Assembly (NCBI RefSeq): GCF_008831285.2
Contig: NW_022205125.1
Span: 1-44,086, forward strand
DNA length: 44,086 nt
Direction: 5' to 3'
DNA from: Nymphaea colorata
Lineage: Eukaryota > Streptophyta > Magnoliopsida > Nymphaeales > Nymphaeaceae
Position numbers and translations under genes: made by a program. The notes beneath the pieces are model-generated. The model had not been told where the DNA came from and did not search any database. It saw only the letters and a program-made list of their open reading frames with translations. Below, piece after piece: positions 1 through 11,770 of this stretch; position 1 is the first letter of the stretch; each line of letters starts with the position of its first letter.

Positions 1-280
1 AGGGGAGGAAGAAGGTTGGTGCTCATGGCATCCATTGTCGCTCAGCCTCACCAGTATTACTTGATTAGTATTTTGATGATAATGTTTCTTCATTCTTGTG
101 GGCAATATGAGAGATTCGATTTTTAACCATTTCTTTTTGTTTGGTTTTACTTTCTTCATAATAGTCTATCTGGAACTTAGATTCAGCACGTTTATTTTGT
201 TTTGTGCATCAAATTTTGTAGTTGTTATGACATTTTAAGATTATTTTGTTTTGTACAACACGGTTACAACTTATAAGTTA

Positions 281-354
281 TTAAACGTTGTTATATTTGA
301 ACTTTTTCATTTTGAAGTTAAACGTTATTATATTTGAACTTTTTCATTTTGAAG
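281..354. repeat. 37-bp tandem duplication
   Basis: Two adjacent 37-bp units (281-317 and 318-354) begin TTAAACGTT and end CATTTTGAAG. They differ at one base (G/A in the tenth position). A recent slippage or local duplication in non-coding DNA is the simplest explanation. Confidence 0.85.
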
Positions 355-858
355 GTAAAAGATGGCAGTTTTCATTTTGTGTTTTATAGACAATTTTTGT
401 CATATTATATATATATATAATCATAAAAACTATTTATAATAAAAAAATTCCTCACCGCATGCCGCACTAAAATTTTGAGATTTGCCGCTCCGGCACCCGC
501 ACCCGCACTGCACCCTAAGTCACATGAATGCTTTGTTTTTGTAATGCACCCGCATCGACGTGATGCGAGTGCGACCTGGCTTCACACCCATACGGAATCA
601 AGGTGAGTTGGGTACGGTCAGCTGCACCCGACCATTTCGTCATATTTGGATGCGCACGTGACTCCGTTTGACGCGAGTCAAGTGTAGTCAAACCGCGTCA
701 TGGACATTTTTTGTCCATGTTTTTGTTTTTTTTTTTAAATTTTTGTAAAACACGATTTAGGGCACGATCGTAAAAGTGCCGTTATCGCTCCTATCTATCT
801 TCCTCCGTCTTCTCCCTCTCAAAGCACCGAAGCACCGGCGGCAGAGCTTTTTCGACGG

Positions 859-942
859 CCGGCGACATAGCTTTTCTTCTGGCGACAGAGCTCGTTCCTC
901 CGGCGACAGAGCATTTTTCCTCCGGCGACAGAGCTCGTTAAT
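859..942. repeat. Degenerate ~21-bp minisatellite (CCGGCGACAGAGC core)
   Basis: Four head-to-tail units of 20 to 22 bp share the core C(C/T)GGCGACA(G/T)AGC followed by a T-rich tail. The surrounding CT-rich sequence (780-850) resembles a plant 5' UTR or proximal promoter, but no linked open frame is visible. Confidence 0.7.
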
Positions 943-1048
943 CTGTTAAAGCATAAACGAAAAAGGGTTAGGGCTTTGACTCTTTTCAGTTGTAGCCCTC
1001 ACCCCTGCTACCTTTGCTCGTGCCCTGCTGTGCAGCGTGCTCCTCCTT

Positions 1049-1170
1049 CCGGCCCTTCTTTGCTTCCATGTTGAGTCAATTTGTATGCACTTGAACATGT
1101 TTTCAATACATCATGACACTCCTTGATGCATTCAACCTCTGTTTGACATGGTTGACGCTGTGTCCTTGAC
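1049..1170. repeat. Copy 1 of the repeat shared with 29039-29168
   Basis: It lies about 600 bases upstream of the first visible ASNSD1 exon, presumably in an intron. Key shared words are TGCTTCCATGTTG, CTTGAACATG, TTTCAATACATCATGA and TGTTTGACATGGTTGACGCTG. Confidence 0.8.
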
Positions 1171-1774
1171 TTTGTTGTTCTTTAATAATAACTTCCATTT
1201 TGTTCAACTGTGTTTTTTATAAGTCATCAGAGTTGGGATGAAGCTGTAGGAAATTTGGTTTCAAAATGCCTCATTTATCCTTGTCTGAATTTTGCTAACA
1301 CAGAGGTGCATTTTGTGCATAACTTAATTTGACAATGTCCATAAGTTTTGCTTTGTTTATTTGATTGAGTCCCCTTAATCCTCATCCATGTGGCATAGGT
1401 ACAACGTTCATTTTGTTATCTTTAAATGCTTGGCATATATTTCCTTGGAGTTCCTGCATCAAAAAAATCCTAGTAACTACTAAGCATCCATTCACAATTT
1501 TTTATCCTAACAAGACCTTGTATGAATGTCCTACTTTTGACCATAAAATTGTTAATTTTGCTTTTCACAAGTTTCACTTAAAGACCTTCATTCTTAAATT
1601 TTCTGGACTAATTTCTTGTTTTATATGGAAAGTTTCTCTTTGCTTATGGGTGGTCCCTTAGATGTCATAGTACCTGCAAACTTTTATCTCTTTTAAAAAG
1701 TTAATGAATTTCTGTAATACCAACATTCTCTCCTGCATATACCGAGGCTTTAATTTAACTTTTGGTTAATGCAG

Positions 1775-4700
1775 ATGGCGTCTCGTGGAAATTGATGCTG
1801 ATCTGTCAAAGCTGGATTCAGAGTCAAAGCATGTTATGTCACTGATTAGTCCAGCAAATACATACATGGTTAGTAGCTTCTGTTATGGAACCCAACTTGA
1901 ATTCTAATAAGATTATGGTCTTATGTCCAAAATATCGCGATGTGCTTGGAATTATGTTGTGACTTATTTTGAGATTGTTTATATGCTATTAGAGTGAATA
2001 ATGTTTCCTAGTTGATGAAGAACATGGATCCACATGAAACGAAGAAGGAAATTAAGCAATATGGGGTCTTCTCAAGTGGGCACTAGAACTGGAGGTTTAA
2101 TGTTGTATTAGCAATATGAGGTCTTTTCAAGTGGTAGCGAAACTGGAGATTTAATGTTGTAGTGATGTGAAGGAATAATACTAATAAAGAGAACTAAGCT
2201 GAGATAATAATTATGCAAACAGATGCATACAAAAAGGAAATAAAATAATTTGTTGCTATTACAAAGTCATATCTGAAGTCAATTAGAAGCGTTTGAAATG
2301 CATAATAGCAATTTAATCTCAATGCACACACTCAGACAGTCCAAATGGCAAGAGTAGTGGATATTTGTTCATCATTATTTGGATCATCACTGTTACGATA
2401 CTATGATTGAACTGATCTTCCAGCTCTTCAATAAAACATGCATATCTACGCGAGGGTTATCCTTATCCACTGTAGAGCGCTAATGATGATTTTTTCCTCT
2501 TCTCTTCAAATTTATTTAGCAAGAAAAAACTACTTCAAGTTCTCATGCAGGATGAAGGATTGAAAAGTGTTTACCTTGCATATAAATAAAAAAAATTGAT
2601 TCATTTCCTTTGTGGTGAGGATGAGAAATAGCTACACCTCCTTATCAAATATTTGCTTTTGTCAGTAAAAGTTAAAAAAAAAAAAGAAAGAAAAGAAAGT
2701 GCAAGCTGCGAAGGCAGATTGGTAAATTGTGGCTAAACTTGCCCCTTTTCTTTTTGGAACTAAGGATGAGGCTTGACCACCAAACCTTGTCGGGACAACA
2801 CCATGGGAAAACTCCAGCAACAGCATGGCAGGGTTGGGACTTCATCCTGGGTCTTCAACCTGATGCCCTTTACATTCCTCTTTTATCACCTGCTCACCAC
2901 CTGCAGTGATTGGTGAGACTTGCATTTTGAAAACTGAAACAAAGAATATAGTAACAGAATGTCTTGACAATAGTAGGCTGGATCATCTTATTTTAGAGTT
3001 TTTGGAATTTGGTGTTAGAAATTACTGTGAAGTATGACTCTTTCTATTTTTTATTTTGAGCCCTTATTTTGAGTTGTGTTAGCAAGTGGCTTATGATCCA
3101 ACTACATGTAAGCGAGCTAGACGCCGTGCCGCTTCCTCTTCTGTTCATCGATAATGAAAAGTTATTCTGCAATGCAGCTTTAGGGGGTTGTGCTGCTCAT
3201 TAACTTGTTTCTATTGTACCTTGTGCAATTTCAATCATAATTTTTACCTGAAAAGGTACTTGCTTTTCTTTGTACTCCATCTAGGTTAGAGCCTGATATT
3301 TTCCTGATGCTATCTAGGACCTTAACATTGGGATAGCCTTATGGTTGGCAGCTGGTGGAGATGGCTGGGTAAATGAAGGAGCTTCTGGAAATTGTGAAAA
3401 AACCGCTCAGCGTCATAAGTACAAATCAGAAGCTAGAATTTTATTGGTTGGTTCAGGTGCGGATGAGCAATGTGCTGGCTATGGTAGACACAAAACTAAA
3501 TATAGGCAAGGAGGGTAAGCTTTCTTTAAAATGGAAATCTGCAATTGCGCTTTCTTATTCACAGTTGCAATGCACAAAATCATGTTGTGCCTCTTTATAA
3601 ACATTTTTCTTATGTGCCATCAAATTGCTTTGGAGATATTGCACCTTTATTTGTAAAAGCGACATCTTGGGTGCATCTCATCTGGTTGACCTGAACCTAA
3701 GTAGCTGTTAGCCTTCTCATTTATCTTCAGTTCAACTTGGTGGAATTGGCTGAATTTGGTTATTACTCTGATCTTATGTTAGAAGGATATGCGAAGATGC
3801 ATAAAGTTTTGGCGGTGCACATGTCTTGGTTCCGACATGCATCGGCTATGACACATCACACCCCAAATGTTTGTTCAATTTCTTTTTTTAAATGCACAAC
3901 GGACACAAACATTGGCGATGTGACAGATTTGATGGCCTTGATCAACTCATGTAAAACACATAGCACAAACCAGACCCTTCATTTCACTATATGCAAAGCA
4001 TATGTATAGGCACCTGTGTAACAGATACGCAAAAGGGACTGCAGGTATAGTGGTGTCAACTGAAACAGAAGCACACTCCTAGTTTTCAATACTAGGTTAT
4101 TATATTTTTTGTTAAATGTTCGTGTTGTTGTAGTGTTCAATCATACGCTCTGCAGTTATGCAAGTTCCTGGTTTTCATTGTTGGAACTTTCTAGATTCAT
4201 TTCTTCGTTTGTCAGTTGGCTCACGTTGCAGGAGGAGCTGAAGTTGGATATGCAAAGAATCTGGAAAAGGAACCTTGGCAGAGATGATAGATGCATTTCT
4301 GACCATGGAAAAGAGGTACTTCATCCCCTTCTTTTTTCTTTAAGTCAATCACATTGGCCCAATATTCTGCTATCTGTTCATCTTTCAGGCTAGATTCCCT
4401 TTCTTGGATGAGAATGTTATAAGATACCTGTTAGATGTTCCTCTGTGGGAGATTGCTGATCTTGACCAATCGACTGGCAAAGGCGATAAGAAAATCCTAA
4501 GAGAGGTACTTCTTCTGTTAATGGAAAATTCTGAGACTTACTTTTGGGTCGATTTTATTATTCTCGTTCTTTGTATTCAACTTTTCACAACCGTTTGGAG
4601 TGTGCCCTTTTGTTTTTCTGTTCATGGTATTCCTGTTATTTTGTTGATTTACACTTGGTCTCATAAGGAGGATTAGCCATCAAAATTTTGAGATAGCCAT

Positions 4701-7700
4701 GGTTATTGTTGATTTGTGTATCATCCTCATGTAAGAGATATGCGCCCTCCAAATCCTGGTTCTGTGGTGCACCTTCTGTTAGTCACCGGCTAACAGAGTT
4801 GCGATGAAGAAAATCACACACAACACACTTAACCTAATTCACCTCTGACTTGGGGCCAAAAGCTCTCTCAGCACAAGAGAGGGTCCATGTTGTTAAAGTT
4901 GTGGCCTCCTAATACAGTATCAATCCCTTTTTATAAGAGGGAAAAATGGGTCTAAAATGGGTTGTTTGCTCCTAAGACCCGACCCACACCTTCTTCTCGT
5001 GACCTATACTATTACTAATAAGATGATTCAGGATCAGAGGCTAACATTGCCCTCCCCTTGACCAACACCTTGTCCTCAAGGTATGAACTCAGGAAATTGT
5101 TGCTGTGTCGCTGTGGCGTCCTCCCATGATGAGTTTGGAGCTTCTGGTCCTTGCCATTCCACCAGCCAGGCTGTGCAAGGTTGATTTGACCTTCTGTAAA
5201 ATTTTTGCTGAAGCACTCGGAATGGAAACAGTCCTGAATGAATACTTGGCAGTGGGTTGGCTGCAGCATCTGGTTCAGCTCTAGAATAGCAGGCCTTCAA
5301 GCAGGAGACATGAGACACGAGATGAATTGATGAACTCTTTGGAAGCTATAGCCTGTAGGCCAATTTCCCAATTCTTTCTATCTCCTTAAAGGGACCTGAA
5401 TGCCTTACAGACAATGTATGGGTTCCTGCTGATCGATGCTGGACCCTTCCTGCAGGAAAGTTCTTCAACTAGACCCACTGGCCTGTCTCATATTCTTGGG
5501 AATGAATAACAATGCTTTTTATTGTACTGCCTTGTCGTTCCCCTTGAGGATGGAAGCGACGTAGGTCAGGTGGTGGCCGTACACCACTTCAAAAAGGGAT
5601 TTTCCTAGGGCAGAATGTTCGGCTGTGTTATAGGAATACTTAGGCCAAGAGAGATACTCCATCCAGTTATGAGGCTGGTACTCTCCGTAGCACCTCAGAT
5701 ATGTTTCCAATACCTGATTTAGAACCTCCGCTTGACCATTCAATTGTGGATGATATGCAGTACTCATTTGCAGCCTGGTTTCCCTGCAATTCGAAGTAAT
5801 TTTTTCAAAAGTTACCTACAAACAAGGGGTCACGATCACTTACCACCAACATGGATTCCATGCAGCTTTCCTACATGATCCTGAAAAGCCTTAGCCAGAT
5901 CCTTGGCTGTGTTATGAAATGCACATATTTCGATAACCTGTCTACCACCACTAAGATAACTTATTTCCCTTTTGATCGAGGCAGTCTTTTGATAAAATCC
6001 ATTGACAAATCCTCCCATATTTTGTCAGGAACGGGCAAAGGTTGTAGAAGGCCAGCAGAGCGTAGAGTCTTGTACTTGTGCCGTCTACAAGTGTCACATG
6101 CCTTGATGTATTCTTTGATGGTCTCTCAAATGCAGCTTTACTTTGAGTGCTCCACCAACTGATCCTTCTTCAATATGCTAGTTAGGGGTGCAGCGTGCAG
6201 TCCAAAATTTTTAACAAACCTACTGTAATACCCTGCCAGGCCTAAGAACTAAGATGGCCCTCAACCCTTTAATTCCACCTTAAATTCTAACAGAACCTTT
6301 TCTACTTTACACACAATCTGTTGTAATGAAATGTGCTATCATTATAAGTCTGTAAAATTTATTGTATAGTTAAAAGAGCATGATTCCAAAAAAAAAGTCA
6401 TTGATGCTACAGATGCCTTATCTCGTGAGAATCAATTAAATTGAAACATAAAAATTGCAATCTTCTGTCTAGAATTTTAGGGTACTCAGATACATTCTTG
6501 ACTTGGAATGGGGAGCAAGCCCTTGGTGTATTCATGGTCCTTAGGTGGTTTTCTGTGTAAGCAGGCCATATTTTCACACAGGTGGAGGGTGCGGAAAGGG
6601 AATATATATAATACAAAATTGTCCATAAACAATAAAATCATCAATTAAGTATATAAAACTAAGAATCTATCATTCTAGTGAGTGATTCCAATCATTCTGT
6701 CAATGATTCAAACCAAATTCCAATAGGATAGTTTTTAGTTCATACTTCATCAGACTCATATTGATGACTTTTTTGTTGTTCCTTCCGTGCTTTCAGTGTC
6801 ATCCTTAAAATCATCAAAAGAAGAAATAGCTAGTTTGACTAAACATGTTAGTAGTATGGGGTCACACTTTCCCTTGAGATCAAATGCTTACATCCCAAAA
6901 TTTAGATGATCTACAATTGCTTTTAAATGCACCATGAAAATAAAAAATTTGAGGATAATAGCCATAAAATAGAAGCATAATGATTTTAGTCTAATTATTT
7001 AACGCTAGAAAATTATTGAATCAACCAAATAACACAAAGAAATATTAAATATACAACAGCTATACTCTTTTTTCTTTTGTAAAAGAAATCACAAATTGCA
7101 TGCTTGCTAGTGAGTTTATTCCTTTTGATATTGTATATCTGAGAATGTGTGCTCCAATTTTCTTTGCAACATGATAGTAGCAAGCTGAGATGGTAACCTC
7201 ATTGCAAGTTTTTGGAGTGTGTATATTTCTGATCCACAGGATACGTACCAGTCAAAAGGACTTAGGACTTCATCTTACTTAGGACTTCGTCTTCCCTTGC
7301 TACCATTGCATCTAAAGATTTAAATCTTCATGAACAATACAGAACATTGCATATTCAAGAGTAGCTTGTCTTTTGATGTAAGGATGTGCAAAAAGCCTCT
7401 ATGCATGCTGGTTTGTTTTTAAATATCTCGTAAGCTTGATTTGGATCATATTTAACAGCTCCAAATTTTGGAATAATTTTTTGGAACCAAAGAATGAACC
7501 GCGTAATGTAGAGGTGTATTTCTCTTAGCCAATCTTTCAACCAATATTGATTGTATGTCATGAAGAAACTTTGAACTACTAAGTGCAATGTTTTCTCTCT
7601 CATGCTCAAAGTATAGACTGTATTTGGTCAATCATGTCATCCTACATTTGACAAAATTTCTGACCAACTTCCCTCAACATGTCCTAAATTGGCTTTGTAA

Positions 7701-8112
7701 AATTAAGTGTGAAAGTTTATTCCACCACAAATAATCCACACTGATCTGCATTGCTTGAGTTTTGGATTCATCTTTAGCTCGACAGAAATTCCAATCTTTA
7801 TCAACTACCATGAGAAGAAATGCATTCTTTACTCTTTTAACTCTTTTCATCATGACAATGACAGACCATAGAAGCAAAACATGTCTTAGCAATTTTTAAC
7901 AATTTCAAAGTATATCACATGGGTGCGCCTAAACAGCTGCCGCACCTATGTCAATGCTAGTGCTGGTGCTTCTTCGACACAGCACATCCAGTGCGGTAAG
8001 CCAAACCGGGCCAAAACTATCCATTTAAAATATGCACTTAACTAAACTAGTCCTAATACAAAAAAATTTAAATTACTTAAATGTAAATATAGAATAAGGA
8101 TCTTAAGTGGTT

Positions 8113-8154
<42 letters not shown>

Positions 8155-11100
8155 AAAAATATATATATATATATAACCTATTTTTTTTAAAAAAATACCA
8201 TATCCTGCACCCACACCCCACACCCATGTGACGTATTTCAAGTTAGAATAACTACTAAAAAGAAACAAATGCATGTTGATGATTAACAATGAAACTTTTG
8301 ATATGCTTAACATCTCCTTCTAGATCTGCAGGCCATGAAAATTATTCATGTGCTCGAGGATATTTTTTTTCTCTTGGTGGATTATGTGTGTTCTTGTGTT
8401 ACAGGCAGAAGTATCATTTGCACTACCTTATTAGGACCAACTTGTTTGTTGTCTTCTGAATGATTTCTTCAAATATTTAACATTTTTATATTTTCAGGTT
8501 TCATCAATTGTCATAGAAAACACTGGCTGGGCACATGCAATGACAATAGTTTTTAGTTTTTACTGCCTGTTCACCCATCAAAGACAAATCATATACCAAC
8601 TATATTCCACAAAATTTTTTTCAAAGTTAAATTCTTTTCAGCGTCATCCTTCTCTTCTTTAAGAATTGATGTTCATAGTCTTTCTAAAATTGGAGGCACA
8701 TATACAGACAATTTGTAATTTGCAAATGAAGTCACCAAATTTTTCCAATAGAGATTTCTTACTACATTGAAAGAAATGCAGATAGGAAAGAAGAATTCCT
8801 TTCCTGTCTGTTTCTGCTCTTTCACAAGCATTGTAACATGTCTTTCGTTTCTTGTGTAGATCAACACTTTTAAAAGACCTGGGAACATTTAAAGCACTTG
8901 ATTGGTTGAATATATTTGCTTGAATTGAATCTCTACGTCTTTCAACTTCTTGAATTCTTTAACTTTTTTTGTATGAATTTTTTTTTTTTACATGCAAGAG
9001 TGCATAAATTTGATAACTTCAATTAATGTGCCTTCATTCTTGCATAAGATCCAATAGATGAAGTCTCACAAAATCCACACATTAAGTGCACATTTCCATG
9101 ACCACCAGCTACATGTTTTGAGGCCACACTTATTCCTGTCCATAGTGGTCATTCTTCATTTGCATATACAGCAGCAGGTTGTGAGACGGGCTTTGAGGAA
9201 CTAATATTTGCAAGAGGAAGATACTCCTGCAATACAATAAAAAAACCATTTGCTTTCCTTTACCTTTATTAGCCATCTTGCAAGTTTTACATTCAAAACT
9301 CAAATTTGATAGCAAAAGTTACGAAATGACATTATATACAAATTAGAACAAATACACAGCTATATGCCTATAAAAGGCTAAAACAGACAATCAAACATAA
9401 ATTGATTACAGTTTTGGCTAGCAGAACTGGACATTCTGTCTGTCGGGAAGCAATGGCCCTTGGCAATTGTTTGAAGCTGACAAACAGAAATGTGTAACAT
9501 AAGTAGCTAACCTATGGAACTTAATGCAGTGGTGACAGATTCAAGATTATGAAAGCATATATATAACAGTATTACAAGTTGCAACTGTATAAAGAGCCTA
9601 TATATACAACCAACCAACAAACCTGAAAAGTGAAAATATAACAATCATACTGAAATAGGATTGAGTTGCCTGTGTATCCATATGTCTGAAAACAGCGAAC
9701 ACATATGCAAAACAGCATAATGGTATATAAAAAAGTATAACGCATATACAACACAATCATACATTCATGCTGAAAACTGAAAACAGACAGTCGTACTGAA
9801 AAACAGAAAATGAGAAAACACGCATATATAGGGACAGGTAAGGGTGGGCGTCGGGTCGGGCCGCCGTCGGGTACCCGGCACCCGGCCCGGTCGGGCCCAG
9901 ATCCGGGCCAGGAAAACCGGGTCTTGGGCTGGGCCCGGGTCAAATGACGCAGCCTGGGTCGGCCCGATCCGGCCCGCTCCCCCTCCCCAGTCTCCCCCTC
10001 CGTCGGGCGCTCCCCCTCCGGTCCTCCCCCTCCCCTCCCCTCCCCCTCCCTCACCCCTCCGTCTCCCGCTCCCCCTTCCGCGTCTTCGACGGTGACGCTG
10101 GACGACTGTCGGAGGATCATCAGCAGCGCCGGGCGTCGGATGAACCTCAAACGGGCCGGGACCCGGGATATCAGGCCGGGACCTGGGATATCAGGCCGGG
10201 CCTGGGCCTGTGCTTCGGGGCCGACCCGGCATGATGCCCACCCCTAGTGGCAGGACAGAGGAGGTAACAAACAATGAAACAAAATGAAAACAGGTATTGA
10301 TACAAGCCACCAAAGGATGGAGGGCCATTGTTGATTGAGGAAGGCAGAGAACACACCACTGGAGAGAGGGAGAAGAAGGGTATGGGTTTTCATTGGAATT
10401 GGTTGGGGGGGATGGTGGGAAAGGTTGGGGGTAATGTTGTTGGTGGGGGTGTTAGTCGGACGATGGAGGGGAGCTTGCTGGAGAGGCATATGAGGGGAGC
10501 TTGCTGGAGAGGGATAGGGCTTGAAGTCACTCTTCTTGCTGGGGGGAGTGCATCAAATAAAACAGAAAATGGAGCTCCCTGGAGGGGTCCTCAGGTGCAT
10601 GGAGCAGAGCTGTTCATAAGAGGGAGACTGCACTGGACATGCATTGATTGTGTCACCTGCACCAGTGTCTCGTCCATGTGGGTGCTGCACCTCTTTAGGC
10701 ATGACCATGTTTCTTTAATTCCCAGAATTGGCCTAAGGATACACAGAGTTCTCTTCTTTGCAATTGAATCTTGATTCTATTTTTAGTTTTGTAGATTTCA
10801 CTAGCATTGCAAGGAAGCAAGTGGCTATGCTAATTCGTTACTGAAAATTTGTTCTGATATTCTTTCAAGGTTGCTTGGTTGCTGGGACTGGATAAAGCAG
10901 CTACCTTACCGAAGAGAGCAATCCAGGTATATTTGCTTCCCTTTGCATATTTCATGCAATATAGAAAGAAAGAGGTGCTTTGTTTTTCTTCATAACATAG
11001 ACCGGGAAACCAAGCCGGTCTTATAGGCTTGTCAACCAGTAGCAAATATATGTTATTACGTTTGTTGCATTAAATAGTGCAAGGAAGCGTTGGGTTGCAA

Positions 11101-11770
11101 CTTACAAGTAATGAGTTCTATATTTTGTAAATCAAGTTCGGCTGGACTCAGCCATTCTATAGTCAAAACTCTTTACTCTTCATGCTAAAAGATCCTTGGG
11201 TCACGCCAAAATTGCGCCACCTTCTTTTGGGTCGATTCATTCACTTTGAGTCTCTAGTTCTGTGGGCTGACTATCGCTATATGAAAATTTTATATTTTTT
11301 CACTGGACATGGATTAAAAGCCCCAACGGAAATTTAGGTCTTTGATAATTTTGTGGAAGTGGTAAAATATGTAGTTAGACTGTTGTCGGTCGGATGTCTG
11401 AATGTCGTTCCTCTAGTTCTTTTGGTCCATAATAGCTCTTTATGTACCCATGTTGAGTTTCTATGCATTATTTGGCTGCGAATTTGCATGTCAAATGTTT
11501 TGGATCTTCCAATCTCATGTCCTATATGAAACGATTTTTGGTCATCTGATAAAATTCTGCTCTTCTAGGCTTCTTGGTTGATAATACTTAGGGGAGTCTG
11601 TGTTTTGTTTTTGTAACATATTCCTCCTGAAGTAGCTGGTGGTTGTTCTTGGTCTCCAGTTTGGCTCCAGGATAGCAAGAGAATCAAACAAGAAAAATTT
11701 TGGCAGCAATCGTGCTGCAAACCAGGCGTCTGCTGGTGGTGTGGTAATTCACTCTTTGCTGCATCGATAG
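1775..11770 (+). CDS. ASNSD1: Asparagine synthetase domain-containing protein 1 (ASNSD1-like), C-terminal exons of a gene cut by the window start
   Basis: Six exons join in frame: 1775-1868, 3318-3514, 4216-4315, 4389-4505, 10870-10926 and 11660-11770, ending in TAG. All introns are GT-AG and the phases agree throughout. The product (about 225 residues) is the C-terminal part of the asparagine-synthase-like ATP-binding domain. Diagnostic stretches are [93 protein letters not shown] and [17 protein letters not shown]. Plant homologues are usually over 600 residues with an N-terminal Ntn glutaminase-like domain, which must lie before base 1. The family resembles asparagine synthetase, but the physiological reaction of ASNSD1 is not settled. 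The fourth intron is 6.4 kb and carries a gypsy fragment and an inverted-repeat element. I see no lesion in this copy; a Trp replaces the Arg I expect in the VARLLGL motif. Family identity is from memory of homologues, not an alignment. Confidence 0.88.
1869..3317 (+). other. Intron of ASNSD1-like gene
   Basis: It lies between donor ATG|gttagt and acceptor ctatctag|GAC. The 1.4 kb is AT-rich, with a purine run near 2670-2700. The short open frame at 2727-2909 shows no recognisable protein. I see no transposon termini. Confidence 0.75.
4777..5046 (-). repeat. 3' LTR of the gypsy fragment
   Basis: It is 270 bp long and begins TGTTAGCC and ends CTAACA on the minus strand, next to a purine-rich tract (about 5047-5062) after the polyprotein end. 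A TATA-like TATAAAAAGGG lies on the minus strand at about 4925-4936, a possible retroelement promoter pointing against the host gene. No matching 5' LTR is present nearby. Confidence 0.75.
5076..5767 (-). pseudogene. Gypsy integrase core and chromodomain-like remnant
   Basis: Two open stretches on the minus strand, 5767-5519 and 5318-5076, carry the integrase C-terminal half and the tail of the polyprotein. Recognisable segments are [14 protein letters not shown] (around the catalytic Glu region), [15 protein letters not shown] and FEVVYGHH, then an out-of-frame gap, then [20 protein letters not shown], which is the chromodomain-like end. The upstream part of integrase is in 6165-5836 in other frames. 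It is non-functional because of stops and frameshifts. Confidence 0.8.
8112..8176. repeat. CT then TA microsatellite
   Basis: A (CT)n run passes directly into (TA)n, with a short A-rich interruption and a second TA run. The open frame read through it on the minus strand is a low-complexity artefact. Confidence 0.9.
9839..10246. mobile_element. Non-autonomous, hAT-like inverted-repeat element, very GC-rich
   Basis: The 408-bp element has ends TAAGGGTGGGCG and TGCCCACCCCTA, which are near-perfect inverted repeats; the similarity extends inwards as CGGGTCGGG-type sequence. The flanking 8-mers GGGACAGG (9831-9838) and GTGGCAGG (10247-10254) match at 6 of 8 positions, as expected for an aged hAT target duplication. 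GC content is far above the surrounding intron. It encodes no transposase. The open frames on both strands are Pro/Gly/Arg-rich compositional artefacts. Confidence 0.65.
10467..10518. repeat. 26-bp tandem duplication in purine-rich tract
   Basis: GAGGGGAGCTTGCTGGAGAGG occurs twice, separated by CATAT, within a G-rich stretch (10370-10570) just downstream of the inverted-repeat element. Confidence 0.7.

Larger units (their letters stand above)
1..1774. other. Upstream flank / intron of ASNSD1-like gene, repeat-rich
   Basis: No coding exon is recognised here. The stretch holds a 37-bp tandem duplication (281-354), an AT microsatellite near 405-420, a GC-richer block at about 480-720 rich in GCACCCGCA-type and GATGCGAG-type words, and a degenerate 21-bp minisatellite (859-942). 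A segment at 1049-1170 recurs at 29039-29168. Because exon 1775-1868 opens with a splice acceptor in mid-codon, at least the last part of this stretch should be intron and the preceding exons should lie before base 1. Confidence 0.6.
4777..6290 (-). mobile_element. Ty3/gypsy retrotransposon fragment, internally deleted
   Basis: Read on the minus strand, the fragment begins near 6290 with the end of reverse transcriptase (a decayed version of the FLGLxGYYxxFVKNFG region). It jumps near 6140-6165 straight into the integrase zinc-binding region ([12 protein letters not shown]), so the RNase H region is missing. Integrase core text follows ([39 protein letters not shown]), then a chromodomain-like C-terminus ([25 protein letters not shown]), then a polypurine tract and an LTR at 4777-5046. 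The reading frame is broken at several points. Its LTR differs from that of the gypsy element at 29-33 kb, so it is a separate family. It lies antisense inside the host intron. Confidence 0.85.
4506..10869 (+). other. 6.4-kb intron of ASNSD1-like gene, expanded by insertions
   Basis: This intron joins the exon ending KKILRE to the exon coding [19 protein letters not shown]. It contains an antisense gypsy fragment with its LTR (4777-6290), a CT/TA microsatellite (8112-8176) and a GC-rich inverted-repeat element (9839-10246). The remainder (about 6300-8100 and 8230-9830) is AT-rich with short chance open frames only. The intron would be unusually long for a compact plant genome but ordinary in a transposon-rich one. 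Confidence 0.75.

Noticed and set aside
6407-6616. Minus-strand open frame next to the gypsy fragment
   Set aside because: It does not continue the reverse transcriptase text and has no motif. A short ATDALSR-like string on the plus strand at about 6403-6430 is too weak to call.
8042-8227. Minus-strand open frame through the CT/TA microsatellite
   Set aside because: The translation is a simple repeat (REREREK, YIYIYI) with no gene context.
9572-10234. Long open frames on both strands over the GC-rich block
   Set aside because: They are Pro/Arg/Gly-rich, overlap on opposite strands and lie inside an inverted-repeat element. GC composition removes stops; there is no domain.
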